From the NCBI GenBank assembly GCA_025526915.1, contig JAHLKH010000061.1, positions 62,001 to 126,000 on the forward strand: 64,000 nt of DNA, read 5' to 3'. Below are positions 46,308 to 57,240 of this stretch, piece after piece. Made by a program: the position numbers and the translations under genes. The notes under the pieces were generated by a model, which did not search any database, was not told where the DNA came from, and saw nothing but the letters and a program-made list of their open reading frames with translations. The number at the start of each line of letters is the position of its first letter. Positions within the stretch are counted from its first letter, which is position 1. This DNA is from Entophlyctis helioformis. Its lineage: Eukaryota > Chytridiomycota > Chytridiomycetes > Chytridiales > Chytriomycetaceae.

Positions 46308-47975
46308 ATGTTCGGCTCCAGAATCATTGCCCGCTCGTTCGCCTCGTCTGCCGCTTCCGTAAGTCTGTCGCTGCTGCCCCCGCCGTGGCTGCTGCGCCGT
46401 GGCTGCTGTTGTGCTGCGCGTGCGCCAGCCAGCCAGGCATGCGTGTGGCCATCTGCCCCGCTGTCTGCCCCGCTGTCTGCCCGCGCTGCACACGCCGCAC
46501 GCCGCACGCCGCACTCTGCCACGCCTGCTGCCCGGCATGCCCGCCATCACGGCGTGTGCTGCCGATCCTCGCCGCTGAAACTGATCTCGCCCGTTGTTCC
46601 CTCGTGCGCTGCCTTGTGCGCTTCCTGCCTCGTGCGCTGCCCGCAACGGCTGCCCGCAGAACGCCGCCAAGGTCGCCGTCCTCGGTGCCGCCGGCGGCAT
46701 CGGCCAGCCCCTCTCGCTCCTCATGAAGCTCAACCCCCTCGTCACTGAGCTGTCCCTCTACGACATCGTCAACACGCCCGGTGTCGCCGCGGACCTCTCG
46801 CACATCAACACCAAGGCCAAGGTCACCGGCCACAAGGGCGCCGACTCGCTCGCCGCTGCCCTCACCGGCTCCGATGTCATCATCATCCCCGCCGGCGTGC
46901 CCCGCAAGCCCGGCATGACCCGCGACGACCTCTTCAACACCAACGCCGGCATCGTCAAGACGCTCGCCGAGGGTGCTGCCAAGTGCGTCTATTGTTTCTC
47001 CTCATGCTGCGTGCCAGCGGTGGATCGATCAGATCGCGCTTGCCCCTGCCCTCTTGGCGTGCGCTAACCCGTCCGTGCACCTGCTCCACCACGCTCTGCC
47101 TCGTCCAACCAGGTACGCCCCCAAGGCCCACATCCTCGTGATCGCCAACCCCGTCAACTCGACCGTCCCCATTGTCGCCGAGGTCTTCAAGAAGCACGGC
47201 GTCTTTGACCCCGCTCGCCTCTTTGGTGTCACTTCGCTCGACGTTGTCCGTGCCTCGACCTTTGTCGGCGAGGTCAAGAACTCCAACCCCGAGGAGATCA
47301 ACGTGCACGTTGTCGGCGGCCACTCTGGCGTGACCATCATGCCCCTTCTCTCGCAGGTTCGTTTTTGCTGGATGCATGCAACTCACTTGCACGATCGCAC
47401 GTCTGTTGAAAGCCTCGCAAGCCACACTTGCATTGTTGTGGACAGCCGTCTAACCCATCCTGTGCGCTCTGGACCATCTTCTTCCGTTGTTGTCGTGAAC
47501 AACCATAGACTGGCATCAAGTTCTCCCAGGAGGAGATCGAGAAGCTCACCAACCGCATCCAGTTTGGTGGCGACGAGGTTGTCAAGGCCAAGGACGGCAC
47601 CGGCTCGGCCACCCTCTCCATGGCCCAGGCTGGTGCCCGCTTCGCCAACTCGCTCCTCAAGGCTCTCAACGGCCAGAAGGGCATTGTCGAGCCCACCTAC
47701 GTCTACTCCCCAGTCGCCAAGAAGGACGGTGTCGACTTTTTCGCCACCAACGTCGAGCTTGGCGTAAGTCGCACACTGATCGCTGCTGTGTATCTCCGCG
47801 ATTGTAAAACTCACACGCTGTCAATGTCGCCGTTACGCGTGCACAGCCCCAGGGTGTTGCCAAGATCCACCCTCTTGGCTCGCTCTCTGCCTACGAGCAG
47901 AAGCTCTACGACGCCGCCGTCCCCGAGCTCAAGAAGAACATCCAGAAGGGTGTCGAGTTTGTTGCCAAGAACTAA
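46308..47975 (+). CDS. Mitochondrial malate dehydrogenase
   Basis: Five exons (46308-46358, 46660-46982, 47113-47356, 47509-47763 and 47847-47975) total 1,002 bp, 333 residues, with no frame error. It interconverts malate and oxaloacetate with NAD in the TCA cycle. The first exon encodes an amphipathic basic mitochondrial targeting peptide ([17 protein letters not shown]). Exon 2 carries the NAD-binding loop [15 protein letters not shown] and the substrate-binding loop with [12 protein letters not shown]. Exon 3 has the [10 protein letters not shown] motif and the active-site histidine in [12 protein letters not shown]. The length is normal for mitochondrial MDH. Codon usage is strongly C-ending compared with its neighbours, as expected of a highly expressed gene. 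Intron 3 ends in TAG, the rest in CAG. Confidence 0.95.
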
Positions 47976-48595
47976 ATTTACTGCCACCACCATTGCCGTC
48001 ACTCGTGCATCTCGCTGCGTGAATGAAGCGTGAATAGTCTACTCATAGCGACCGTGTCCAATCCATCGCCGTTCCCCCTGGATGCCGCAACCCTGCGACC
48101 TGCTTGCTCAGCACCACCACTCATTGCAGCAGATGACTGGACCTCGGACAGGCGTGTGTTGCTCCTCCTGTTGTTGCTGGCGGGCCATTCGCTGCAACGT
48201 CACCATCGCTTTCCGCGCAGCTGCCACACCACCACCACCACCACCACCACCACCACCACCACCACAACGCTCAGCAGCCGCACAGGAAACCAAAGCAGCC
48301 GCTTCCCACGCTGTCATCAGTGCCAGCAGCTAGCTCGCGCTACACCACTCGCATGCGCTCACGGCCGATCAATCCATCATGCGTCGTGAATGGCAGCCAC
48401 TGGCGGCATCTGTCCATCCTCTCCAGAACCGTCACACGCACCCACACGCACCCACTCGCACACAGCCACGCGCCACCCAAGACAGCCAAATATCATAAAT
48501 CTGGCGGACAAGCGTGGCCGACCCCATCTGCACACCCCACGAGAGAGTTGACGCCAAATCCGCCATCCGCAAACGTTCGAAAAAGACTCGCCCAC
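47976..48595 (+). other. Intergenic region with (CCA)n tract
   Basis: No gene is recognised in 620 bp downstream of malate dehydrogenase. A (CCA)n/(ACC)n trinucleotide tract lies at about 48221-48263, and CACACGCACCC repeats at about 48433-48465 precede the next gene. The latter may be part of its promoter. Confidence 0.6.
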
Positions 48596-51500
48596 ATGCG
48601 TTACTTCGATGCTGTGTTTTGGTTTGTCCTGGCGCTGGATGGGTACTTGGAGGGCAGACGGGCGTCTTTGTCGACCTCCTCGGACAAGTTCTCGGTGAGT
48701 GCTTCCTTTGCCTGCATGCATGCCTGCGTGGACTCTTTGTGCGCTGTGCTTTGCGGTGTATGCTGGCTTGGGCGTGTTTGTTGTTGCTGGATGGTTGGCC
48801 GAGGTCCGTGACAACAAACCCCAAGCCAGATACGGCCGTGTTTGGCGTGTGTTGCTTGTGGTGCCTGCGTGCCTGTCTGCGTGCCTGTCTGCATGCCTGT
48901 CTGCGTGCCTGCCTGCCGCCGTCCATAGAGCGTCTCCACCCTATCACACTCTCGCATTGCTGCAAGTGCCATATCCTGGTGTTTGCAGCCCTGGTCGTGC
49001 GTGATTTACGTGACGGCGGAGGGCGGAGGGCGGAGGGCGGCTGTAGAATGGCAGGCATGGCAGGCATCCCCTGCATTACTCGCACACGCAGCGACAGCAA
49101 CAACAAAGGGCTCCAGTCCAAGAGGGGCGGCTACGAGACGAATAGCCACAACGCTAGACTCGGGTCCATTGTCGTTCTTTAGCAGCCATTGTTGCTGCTG
49201 TTGTTGCTACCTGTGCTGCTTGTGCTGCTTGTGCTGCTTGCGCCTGTAATGCAGGAAGGTGCCTGCCATGCTGCGATGGGCCGGCACAGCGCCAACCCAC
49301 GACCTTGCCGCGCATGCCAGCCTTGGTGGTGGGCATACACGGCACGGCAGGCACGACGCACGCAGAGCGTCCCATGGCCAGGCGCATGCCAACACGCCCA
49401 GTGACGATACGATACGATACGCATTGATCTATGGCGTGCTCCGCGCTCCAAACTCCGCTGCCCGCCCCCACCAGCAAACGCAGCCGCGAATGACAAGATT
49501 GACCGATCTGCAGCTGGTCTCCACTCCCACTGTATTGCAGAATCCCATCTATCATGCCCACACTCCCCCCATACACCATGTACTTCCACACTTCGATGCA
49601 TCCGGTCTGTGACTGACGCTTTCCATCCACATCCACATCCCTGTCGCACACACACGCAGCCCCTGCTTCTGGCCATCAAGATTGCTCGGCTGTTCCTCTT
49701 CTACCTCTTCTGCTCCTTTGTCACCCGCGTCATCCTTCCGTTCGTGTACGACATCGCCTTGAAGCTCAGTCAGAACGACTTTGAGTGCGTCGGCGATCTG
49801 CTTGCTTGCTTGCTCGCTTGCTTGCCTGCCTGGGTGTCGTTGTCATTGCCCGTCTGCTCGCATCCGGTGCTGCCGGTTGATGGGTGCCGTAGACGAGTGC
49901 CGTAGACGAGTGCTGACAATGTCGCTGATCGCATCGTCTGCACTGGACTGACCGCCGTCTGTGCCTGTGCCTGTGCCCTCGCACATCCATCACCGCTTGT
50001 GTCTGGCAGGACGGCGCGGGGCTGGTACCGCTGCCTTGCTGCGTACATGGACCGCACCCTGAAGCCTGTCTTCGACCTTGCCACCTTCCTGTACCCGGTC
50101 GGCGCCGCAGCTGTCGAGTTCGGTGCTGCTATCGCAAGGGCGTTCGCACGGCTGCTCGGCGTGCTCCATGAGGCTATCGAGCTGGTGAGCCCTGGCTGAT
50201 GTTGTTGTTGCTGCTGGTGCTGTTGCTGTTGGTGCCGTCGAGTGCCTGCACAAGCCCGTGATACTGACTGCCGCCATTGTGCCTGCCTGCCTGCCACCCG
50301 ACCTGCCCCTTGGACTGCCCCGTCACTCGGCCTGGCTGCAGCGCTTGTGTCTGCTGTTGGAGATTCCTGTCGTCGCGCGGTGGATCCGCATCTTCCATTT
50401 GCCGCGTGAACCCGAGAAACCGAGGACGTTTTTGGCTTCCGCGCTGACATTGCTTGGTGCGACACTCGTCCGCATGCGGTCGTTGTCGACAGCATGTGCG
50501 CAGAGACGTCGCACCTGCAACGCCAAGGTAAGCACGGCTCATGCTCCTGATGCTCCGGCCTCCACTGCACACCTACTTCTTGCTTATGCTCTGCTGTTGT
50601 CACTGACACGCGCGTCATTGCCCTCTTCCTTGCGCTCTTGCCCGCGTGCTCGCGGCGTCGTCACTGCGGCTATCGTGCTTGTCTGCATTGTCCTGTGGAT
50701 GGCCACAGCCCGGCTTGTCCAACCAACTCCAGCGTTTCCACCAACCCCCCTCCACTACATCCCGCACCCATACCCGTCGCCGCCAGTCCCCATGAACAGG
50801 ATCCAGGCCTCGCCGCCGATCGTTCGGTCAACGCGACAGTTCAACAAGTACACACACATCTACGAACCGTGCCCGGTCAGCCTGCCCAAGCCGCGTCGTA
50901 CGCATAACGTCGTCCATGTGTCGCGTCCCGTGCCACCACCGTCTCCTCCTTCACCGCAGTATTCGGTCGCAAGCCGCCCGTTGCTACCACCTCCTTCATA
51001 CAAGCCTCAGCCGGAGTCGCCACCGGAGCAGTACGCACAGAACAACTCGATCTCAACCGACAACAACCCACCGTGCCTGGCCGGAGCCAAAGTCGATGGA
51101 GCCAACACCACCCTTCTGACGTTTATGTTTTTCGCAACCGTGCGCGAGCTCAAGGCTCATTACCTCTACCAGATCGATCCGCAGCGCCAAGCGGTGCTTG
51201 AGGAATGGCTTTCCAGCCACTACCGTTTCCAGCTTGCGACAATCACGGAGACGATCAAGAACGAGATTCTCCAGAGGGGAAACGCGGTTCTGCACGAGGT
51301 CAATCAATTACGCCTGCAGGTTGTCGACCCGGCTCACATCGAATCTCTGAACACCTACTGGACGCAACAGCAGGAGCAGCTGTCGGCCGAATATGAACAG
51401 CAAGTCGCCAATCTCCCGGCGTTTTTGAATGGCCAGTTCCAGCAGGCATTCTCAGAGCCGTTGACCGACGAGTACATGATCTCGTTCAAGGCGAGCAGCT

Positions 51501-52777
51501 GGGAGCTGATTTGCCAGCAGCAACAACGGCTGTTTGATGAACGCAAGCAGGATATCTTTCGGCGATTCGAGCAGCGTTTCGCGGAGCTAAAGGAGCAAGC
51601 CGACAAGTACGTTATCGAGAAGCAGCACGAGATCGAGTCCGACTACCAGCAACAACGCCAGCTGTTCAACGGGCCCGATGCACTGCCTTCCATTGAAGCA
51701 CACAAGCAGAAGCAGCTCGCGGACTTGCATTATGAATACGAACAGTACGGCACCAAAGTCAGGAACGACTTGAACATCGAGTGCGAACAAGCCGTGGAGC
51801 AACTTCGACAGCAGGTCTTTGAAGGCCAGGCGACAATGCAACCGCAGGTGAACTGGCAGTCGCCACAGATCGCGACACTCGAGCAGCAACAGCAGCGGCT
51901 GCCTGTTGCGCTGCCAGTTCTTCAGCAGCAGTTCCAGCAACGCGATCCTCCACTGCCCGCGCCATCCGAGACGTCATCGATTCTCGATCGCCTTGGACCT
52001 GCACCTGCCCTTCCATCGCCTGCCAAGCCACCACAACTGTTCCAAACACTCGAGCAGCCGCAGCAGCCTGTCGCGCTGCCAGTGCCGCAGCAGCCACTGT
52101 TCCAGAATCTCGATCAACCAGCACCATCTAACTCGTCGACGATTCTCAACCGTCTCGGACGTGCACCCGCTCTTTCACCACGTACTCCGCCACCACGATT
52201 CCAGCCACAGCTCTTGTTCCAGGCATTCGAGGAGCCGCAGCAGCACCAACAGCAACAGCAGCAGCAGTTCCAGCAACGCGATCTGTCTGCGCCTTCTGGG
52301 TCATCTTTGATTCTCGATCGTCTCGGACGTGCATGCACTCCCCCACCACGATTTGAGCCACAGCTGTACTTTGACGTATTTGAGCAGCCGCAGCCGCAGC
52401 AACAGCAGCAGCAGCAGCCGCTCTTCCCGAACCTGGATCAGCCCGCGTCATCTGGCTCGTCGATTTTCGATCGCCTCGGGCATGCATCTTTCGCGCCACC
52501 AGCCTCGTCATCTACCATTTCCCCTGCTTTCAGCGTTGCGGATCTTCCTCCCTTTGATATCAAGCTTGCGGCTTCTGGTTCCAAACGTCGCAGGGGTGAA
52601 TCGTCCCCACATGAACAGCAGGTGCAACTCTCCAAGCGGCAGCCATGGCAAGAGCAAGGACGGCCGCCGACCACGCGCGAACTGTCCCTCCTCAAGAAGG
52701 CTGAAGAACACGCGCGAAGCGTAGCTCTGGCGGCGGAGCAGGAGAAGAAGAACCCACATGGAATTCCTCGGGATTAA
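48596..52777 (+). CDS. Gln-rich coiled-coil membrane protein with four DRLG repeats, unknown family
   Basis: The proposed exons are 48596-48694, 49660-49784, 50010-50184 and 50243-52777, all phase-compatible, giving 977 residues. The first exon and its 965-bp intron are the least certain; the acceptor at 50242 (GAG) is weak. The N-terminal third has several hydrophobic helices (LLLAIKIARLFLFYLFCSFV, LLLAYALLLSL, AAIVLVCIVLWM). A Pro-rich linker follows, then a Gln/Glu-rich helical region (about residues 410-650, LSAEYEQQVANLPAFLN, FRRFEQRFAELKEQADKY). Four copies of S-[SL]-I-[LF]-[DN]-R-L-G-x-A are separated by Gln/Pro-rich spacers (51.97-52.49 kb). The basic C-terminus (SGSKRRRGESSPHEQQ, LLKKAEEHA) is compatible with nuclear targeting, perhaps an inner nuclear membrane protein (speculative). 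The last exon, 2.5 kb, is fully open. Confidence 0.55.
48695..49659 (+). other. Low-complexity stretch, putative long intron
   Basis: This stretch lies between the first two proposed exons of the Gln-rich membrane protein gene. It contains TGCCTGTCTGCG-type repeats (about 48868-48915), GCGGAGGGCGGAGG repeats (about 49016-49043), TGCTGCTTG repeats (about 49218-49243) and GATAC repeats (about 49408-49422). No conserved coding block was recognised. If the first exon is wrong, this is simply intergenic. Confidence 0.4.
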
Positions 52778-53003
52778 CTAGTTGGAGCTGTTACATGCAA
52801 GTCGCGTAGCCCTTTTGGTTGGTTGTTTGTTTCTGCTTTATGCCTGGAGTGCACTTTTCGATTGAACGACTCTCTACATTCACTTGCGTTTGGGGAAGAG
52901 ACTTGGAAGAGACCCGCCTGGCTGGCTGGCAACTGCTCGGCGAGTGCCGTGCCGAGCGTGCATCTCGCGAGGAGGCAATTTTTCCAACGTCGCCCAAACG
53001 TCG

Positions 53004-53012
53004 CTTTCCGCC
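53004..53012. repeat. Left 9-bp target-site duplication
   Basis: CTTTCCGCC directly precedes the left end (GA followed by a G-run) of the transposon-like element. The same nine bases follow its right end at 55026-55034. Confidence 0.8.
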
Positions 53013-55025
53013 GAGGGGGGGGGGGGGGGGGGTAATTTGCCGGCACAGCCGGCAATTGCCGGCTGACACTTTATAAGACCGATTTGAGAATGAACAAAAT
53101 TCAATTTCCCACAATTTTCGGCTCTTCAACAATGGCAGATCAAAACGGGGCCATGCACGAGCAGACCAGCACAGACGCACCAGCACAGACGCAGCCAGCA
53201 ACGAGTCGAGCAGGGCCACAAGAGCCAAGCTTAACGGGGAGGCGTCTGGCACATGGCTTGTGCTTCCACTGCGACAATGGTTCATTCGAAAGCATGACAC
53301 TGGAGGACTAGAAAAACCAAATATACTCGCTGCTGCCACTCGTCAAGCTCACAGACGGCCCGCGTAAAGGCGTCATATGCATCCAAGTGTCTCACCTCCC
53401 CTTGGTTCTGACAAACTTCATGCCAAGACGACTTGACAACAACGTCCCTGCTTTTGCCATCAAGGCGAACCCTGGCGGCCGTGAAGTATAGGTGGTGCTT
53501 CTCAAAGACATTGACAAGCTTCTCGTCAAGCTCTCGCGCCTCGAAGATCCCAGCAATCCTGACATTGTGATGCATGGCATTGCATCCTGATCCCTCGTTC
53601 AAGAGCAGCGTCCTCCAACTCCTTGAGCACTACGCAGAGTACCGCGATCATCACAAGGTAAGTCTGATCACCCACAACGCACAATAAGCAGTGGAATCGC
53701 GCACTGACTTCTAAACCTCACACGGCAGTTTGCCGAGACAGTGTCTTTGCAGCAGCCAACAGCCAGAATCTGGGCATGCTTGCGACACTTGATCCAAAAG
53801 CAGAGTTTGCAGTCCCAGAAGGAGCGACCTTTACGCACCTGTATGATCGCGCGCTTACGTCCTATCCCGTGGAGCAAGTAAGCCTACAACGGGCAGACAA
53901 CACACTATCCTTGACGATCAGCACTAACCATTGCATGCAACACAGCTGTTTAACGCGTGGCGAGACAGTTTACGACGGACTGGAAAGGGCCGGAATGACA
54001 AGTCAGACCTGGAAGAGTTCATGTCAGTCGCACGACAGATGCAACTCATCTTCAAGATCAGGTCGATGGACGTCAAGCAGCGCGGATTCCTTGTTGAGCC
54101 ATCCTCCAAATGCCGGTAGGATATTCTCATAGGATGTGTATGCACTGATTGCACAGCAGACTGACTGCACAAACAGCACATACCATCCTACGACAAATCA
54201 TACAACATCTTTGTATGGGGACCCATCAGCGATCCCGTCCAGAAAGAGTATGCTGTCTACACAAGGCAGCCAGGACAGAGGTTGAGAACGTGTGAGCAGG
54301 ATTGCTGCAGGCATTCTGTGTGTATCGCCTCGACAGTTCTCAAAGTCAGACCAATCCAAGCCGAGCCTTACAGCAGCTCGATGATACGCGGCAGCTCACC
54401 GATACGCCGAGTGATCCATCCATGCCTCGTTGGTGAGCTCGCCTGCCTCTTGTGCAATGGCTGTCAACAGTTGCGACTCTGTTGACACTGTATGCCTTGA
54501 CAATCTCGACGACGACAAGGACCTTGCGGACGAGCATGGACAGCCAGCCGTTGCTGCAGCTGCCACGCCAACGGCCAGCCGCCAAAGAGCGCCAAGCAAG
54601 CGGAAGAGAGCAGCAGCAGCTGATGCCAGTGCGTCTGTGTCGGCTGTGACGTCGGTCGTTCGGACATTGCAGCAGGCAGCCCCAGCAGCACACACAAGAG
54701 CGCCGCTGGACGCAGAAGGCCGACAGCTGCAACAGGCAATGGCAGGAAAGTTGTTGGTGACACTACCAACACGCAACCAACTGCTGCCCCTTGGACAGGC
54801 TCGGCAGTCACAAGCCAGCGCCAAAGCGACCACGACTTGAGAAGGCATCGACTGCAGACAGCTCAGAGTGACTGGGAATTCCGGACAAGAATATGAAATT
54901 GGATTCAAAACGATTGGAAATTGGATGCCAAATTGAACAAAATTCGAGGCAAACCAACCGACCAATCAGGTGCCGGCACAGGGTGCTCTATGGGAACGAA
55001 ATCAATTACCCCCCCCCCCCCCCTC
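53013..55025. mobile_element. 2.0-kb DNA transposon with GA-G(n)-TAATT inverted ends (Mutator-like)
   Basis: The left end reads GA, 18 G, then TAATTTGCCGGC. The right end read inward on the other strand is GA, 15 G, then TAATTGATTTCG. These short inverted ends are flanked by the perfect 9-bp direct repeat CTTTCCGCC. A 9-bp target duplication and ends beginning GAG with an early TAATT match the Mutator (MULE) pattern, in which canonical Mu ends begin GAGATAATTGCC. Subterminal sequence includes the perfect palindrome GCCGGCAATTGCCGGC (53047-53062) on the left and a GTGCCGGCAC box (about 54969-54978) on the right. Inside is a plus-strand, intron-containing, apparently damaged gene; no DDE transposase is recognised. 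The interior looks AT-richer than the flanks. Insertion lies 16 bp before the ATG of the PH-domain gene. Confidence 0.72.
53132..54840 (+). pseudogene. Degenerate multi-exon gene carried inside the G-end element
   Basis: From the ATG at 53132 one frame is open to 53588 apart from two TAG codons (53309 and 53489). After a one-base shift, coding-like sequence continues to AEYRDHHK and a GTAAGT donor (about 53657). Further blocks are LATLDPKAEFAVPEGATF up to a GTAAGC donor near 53879, LFNAWRDSLRRTGKGRNDK (53946 onward) up to a GTAGGA donor near 54117, and HIPSYDKSYNIFVWGPISD (54179 onward). An acidic then Lys/Arg-rich C-terminal block follows (LDNLDDDKDLADEHG, SKRKRAAAADASASV) to the stop at 54838-54840, reached after another apparent one-base slip near 54428. 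No family is recognised. A TATA-like TTTATAAG at about 53070 precedes the first ATG. Either an inactivated element gene, captured host sequence, or assembly noise on a live gene; exon joins are provisional. Confidence 0.45.
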
Positions 55026-55034
55026 CTTTCCGCC
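55026..55034. repeat. Right 9-bp target-site duplication
   Basis: CTTTCCGCC immediately follows the right end of the element (C-run then TC) and repeats 53004-53012 exactly in direct orientation. Confidence 0.8.
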
Positions 55035-55049
55035 AAAACATCGGCAGCG

Positions 55050-57069
55050 ATGGCGCACTCGCTGATGTCGACAATCCAGCTGCCCTCTGGGAATGTCATG
55101 TACAAGGGCATGCTCACGCAGCGCAAGCTCGCAGCCAAGTCCCGCCGCCAGGTCGTGCTCTGCCAGCCGTCAACGCCAGCAGACATTGCTGTGATTCACG
55201 ACGAGCTAGCGCTGATTTCGGCGCTCAAAGCGCCGGCGGGGTTGACGGCGGACGAGACTGCCGAGCTGGCTGCCCGGCAACGCATGGAAGTCTACGGCCA
55301 CATTGCGCTCTCGGCTGTCTCTGGTGGGTGGTGATTGTCTGCTGCAGGCGTCTGTCGGGTGCTGGTGCTGGTGCTGGTGCTGGCGAGCGTGTGAGAAGGC
55401 GGCGTTGCTTGCCGGCTGGCGGCGTTGCTTGCGACTGCATGTGCACCAGCCAACGCACTCCGAAATCAATCGCTGTGGGCGGGCTCCTCCTTGCACTGCC
55501 GTCCTTGCGATCCCGCCCGCTGCTTCTCCTGCGCATGTGCTGCTCCTGGTATCTGTCCACTCCTCGTCTCTGGCGAGCGGCTGTTGACCCCTCCATTCTG
55601 CCCACCTGTCTGCTGGCCTGGCCCATGTCTCCTCGACTCTTATCGACTCGACTCGGCTCGTCTCCGCTGGCTGTTGCAAACTTTCGCTTCTGGCTCCGCT
55701 CCTGTCTCCGCCCCCCAACGTTAGGCTATCCGCTTCTGATCGTCGGAACGTCCGTTCGGCAGTTCATTCACTTTTCCCAGATCCAGGCCCTGGCCGACGA
55801 GACCGAGCTGCAGTCGCCGTGTGCCTTTTCCGTCATCACAACGTTCAAGGAGTTCAAGTTCAGCGCCGACACGTCCTATGACTACCAAAAGTATGGCAGC
55901 GTCTGCCCTTTCTCGCTCGAAAGCTTGCTGCCGCCACTGACGCCTCTGGCTCGACTGCATCACATCTGAACGACAGCTGGATCATGGCCCTCAGCCGCGC
56001 CATCGAGAACCTCAACGGCAACATCAGAGAGCAATCCTACCGTCCGCTGAGCCCCGAGGGCATGGCGGACACAGGCACCCGTGCCGGCATGATGTCGCCA
56101 ATCCCAAGCGATGCCGATCAGTACGTCGGTGTCAACGGCAGCCCAGCCCAGGATGCCGCGTATCTGCTCCATCAGCACCACCAGAATGCCACCATGGCCC
56201 GATCCAGCGTCTCTGCGCCAATGTCGCCGCCGTCGTCTGTGCTGCGTGCACCGACCGACATTCCCGAGTCGCAGCTGGCTGCCGAGCCGATCGCGTGGGA
56301 CTCGCGTCTCTCACGCAACGTTGAAGTCCTGCTGGCAGACTTTGAAGACGCGGGTCCCGAGACTGGCGTTGCTGGCCGCCGAAGCACGTCCACCCGCAGC
56401 CTCGGCCGGCCCAAACGCACCAGCACGGTCCAGTTTGTCGAGGGCAGCGTCACTTCCAGAAGCGCTGCTGGCCCTGTGGACGATCCGGCTGCCACGCAGG
56501 CTGCCATCGCCGCTGCCAATGCGGCCGCTGCTGCTGCCAAGGAACGTCAGGGCGGCAAGCGACGCGGAATCAAGAGCTTCTTTGCCAAGGTGCGTGCGTT
56601 TTTCGGCAGCGACATGGGCGACGAACAGCAGCAGCAGCAGCAGCATCAGCAGCAGAGTCACTATCCACGCGATGCCAACGTGCAGCACGACGGCCAGGAC
56701 GATGATGAGGATGATGTGCGCTACTCTACTTCCCGAAGCCCCTCTCGTCGCCATTCGCGCAACACGGTGTCGCTCGGCGCTCGCCGTCGGTTCAGCTTTG
56801 TCGACCAAGCACGTCCTGCGTCTGTCGACCTTGCCAACGACGAAGGGTCGACTCTTGGTTTCCGGTCGCGATCGTCGCTGTCTCGCTCGCGCTCTCGCAG
56901 TGGCAAGAACATGGCGGCTCCGTCTCTGCGTATCCGCGAGTCTGGCGGCGCGTTTGCCCGCATGTTCCCTGCCTCTGCTACTCACTCGCACAGCGATACC
57001 ACGTCGCCGGGAACCCCCATGCCGCCATCTCCCGCCTTGACGCAGGCGGCTCTGCCAGGCCGTGCTTGA
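55050..57069 (+). CDS. PH-domain protein with Ser/Arg-rich tail
   Basis: Three exons (55050-55323, 55725-55890 and 55977-57069) give 510 residues. The PH domain is spread over all three: the opening strand MYKGMLTQRKLAAKSRRQVVLC, the core YPLLIVGTSVRQFIHFSQIQ and FSVITTFKEFKFSAD, and the C-terminal helix with the invariant Trp (QNWIMALSRAIENL), which appears only after splicing exon 2 to exon 3. PH domains bind phosphoinositides or proteins at membranes. The rest is disordered: Ala/Ser-rich, a KRRGIKSFFAKVRAFFG basic-aromatic patch that could contact membranes, a Gln run, an Asp-rich stretch and many RS motifs likely to be phosphorylated. The ATG at 55050 was chosen as the first after the transposon end; an original upstream exon could have been displaced by the insertion. 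Intron 1 acceptor is TTAG. Confidence 0.7.
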
Positions 57070-57240
57070 GTCGATCACTCTTCTTGGGCTTCTATTTTTC
57101 TGTCTGGGTTAACTCGATTGTGTTGATTGTTGGACACGCTCTTGCAAACACATCTTGTGCGCGTCGGCCTGCATTACCTGTCGTCGCCCTCTTCCTTTCT
57201 CCAATCCTAATGAGCTGGTCTCAACATCCATCAATACACA

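Noticed and set aside
48695..49659. Additional exons or small genes in the low-complexity stretch
   Set aside because: Open frames there are short, on both strands, and consist of repeat-encoded Cys/Leu runs.
50528..50709. Intron (GTAAGC...CACAG) inside the last exon of the Gln-rich membrane protein
   Set aside because: Splicing it would shift the downstream frame, while the unspliced frame is open and encodes hydrophobic helices; left unspliced.
53309..53491. TAG reassigned as glutamine in this genome
   Set aside because: No other gene in the window needs TAG readthrough, and several genes (for example Ca2+-ATPase and the four-TM protein) end with TAG.
53282..53602. 106-residue minus-strand ORF inside the G-end element as a gene
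   Set aside because: It overlaps plus-strand coding-like sequence that ends at a good GTAAGT donor and has better amphipathic character; kept only as an alternative reading.
53013..55025. Calling a transposase in the element
   Set aside because: No DDE/D or MULE signature could be identified in any of the coding blocks, so the element is described only by its ends and target duplication.
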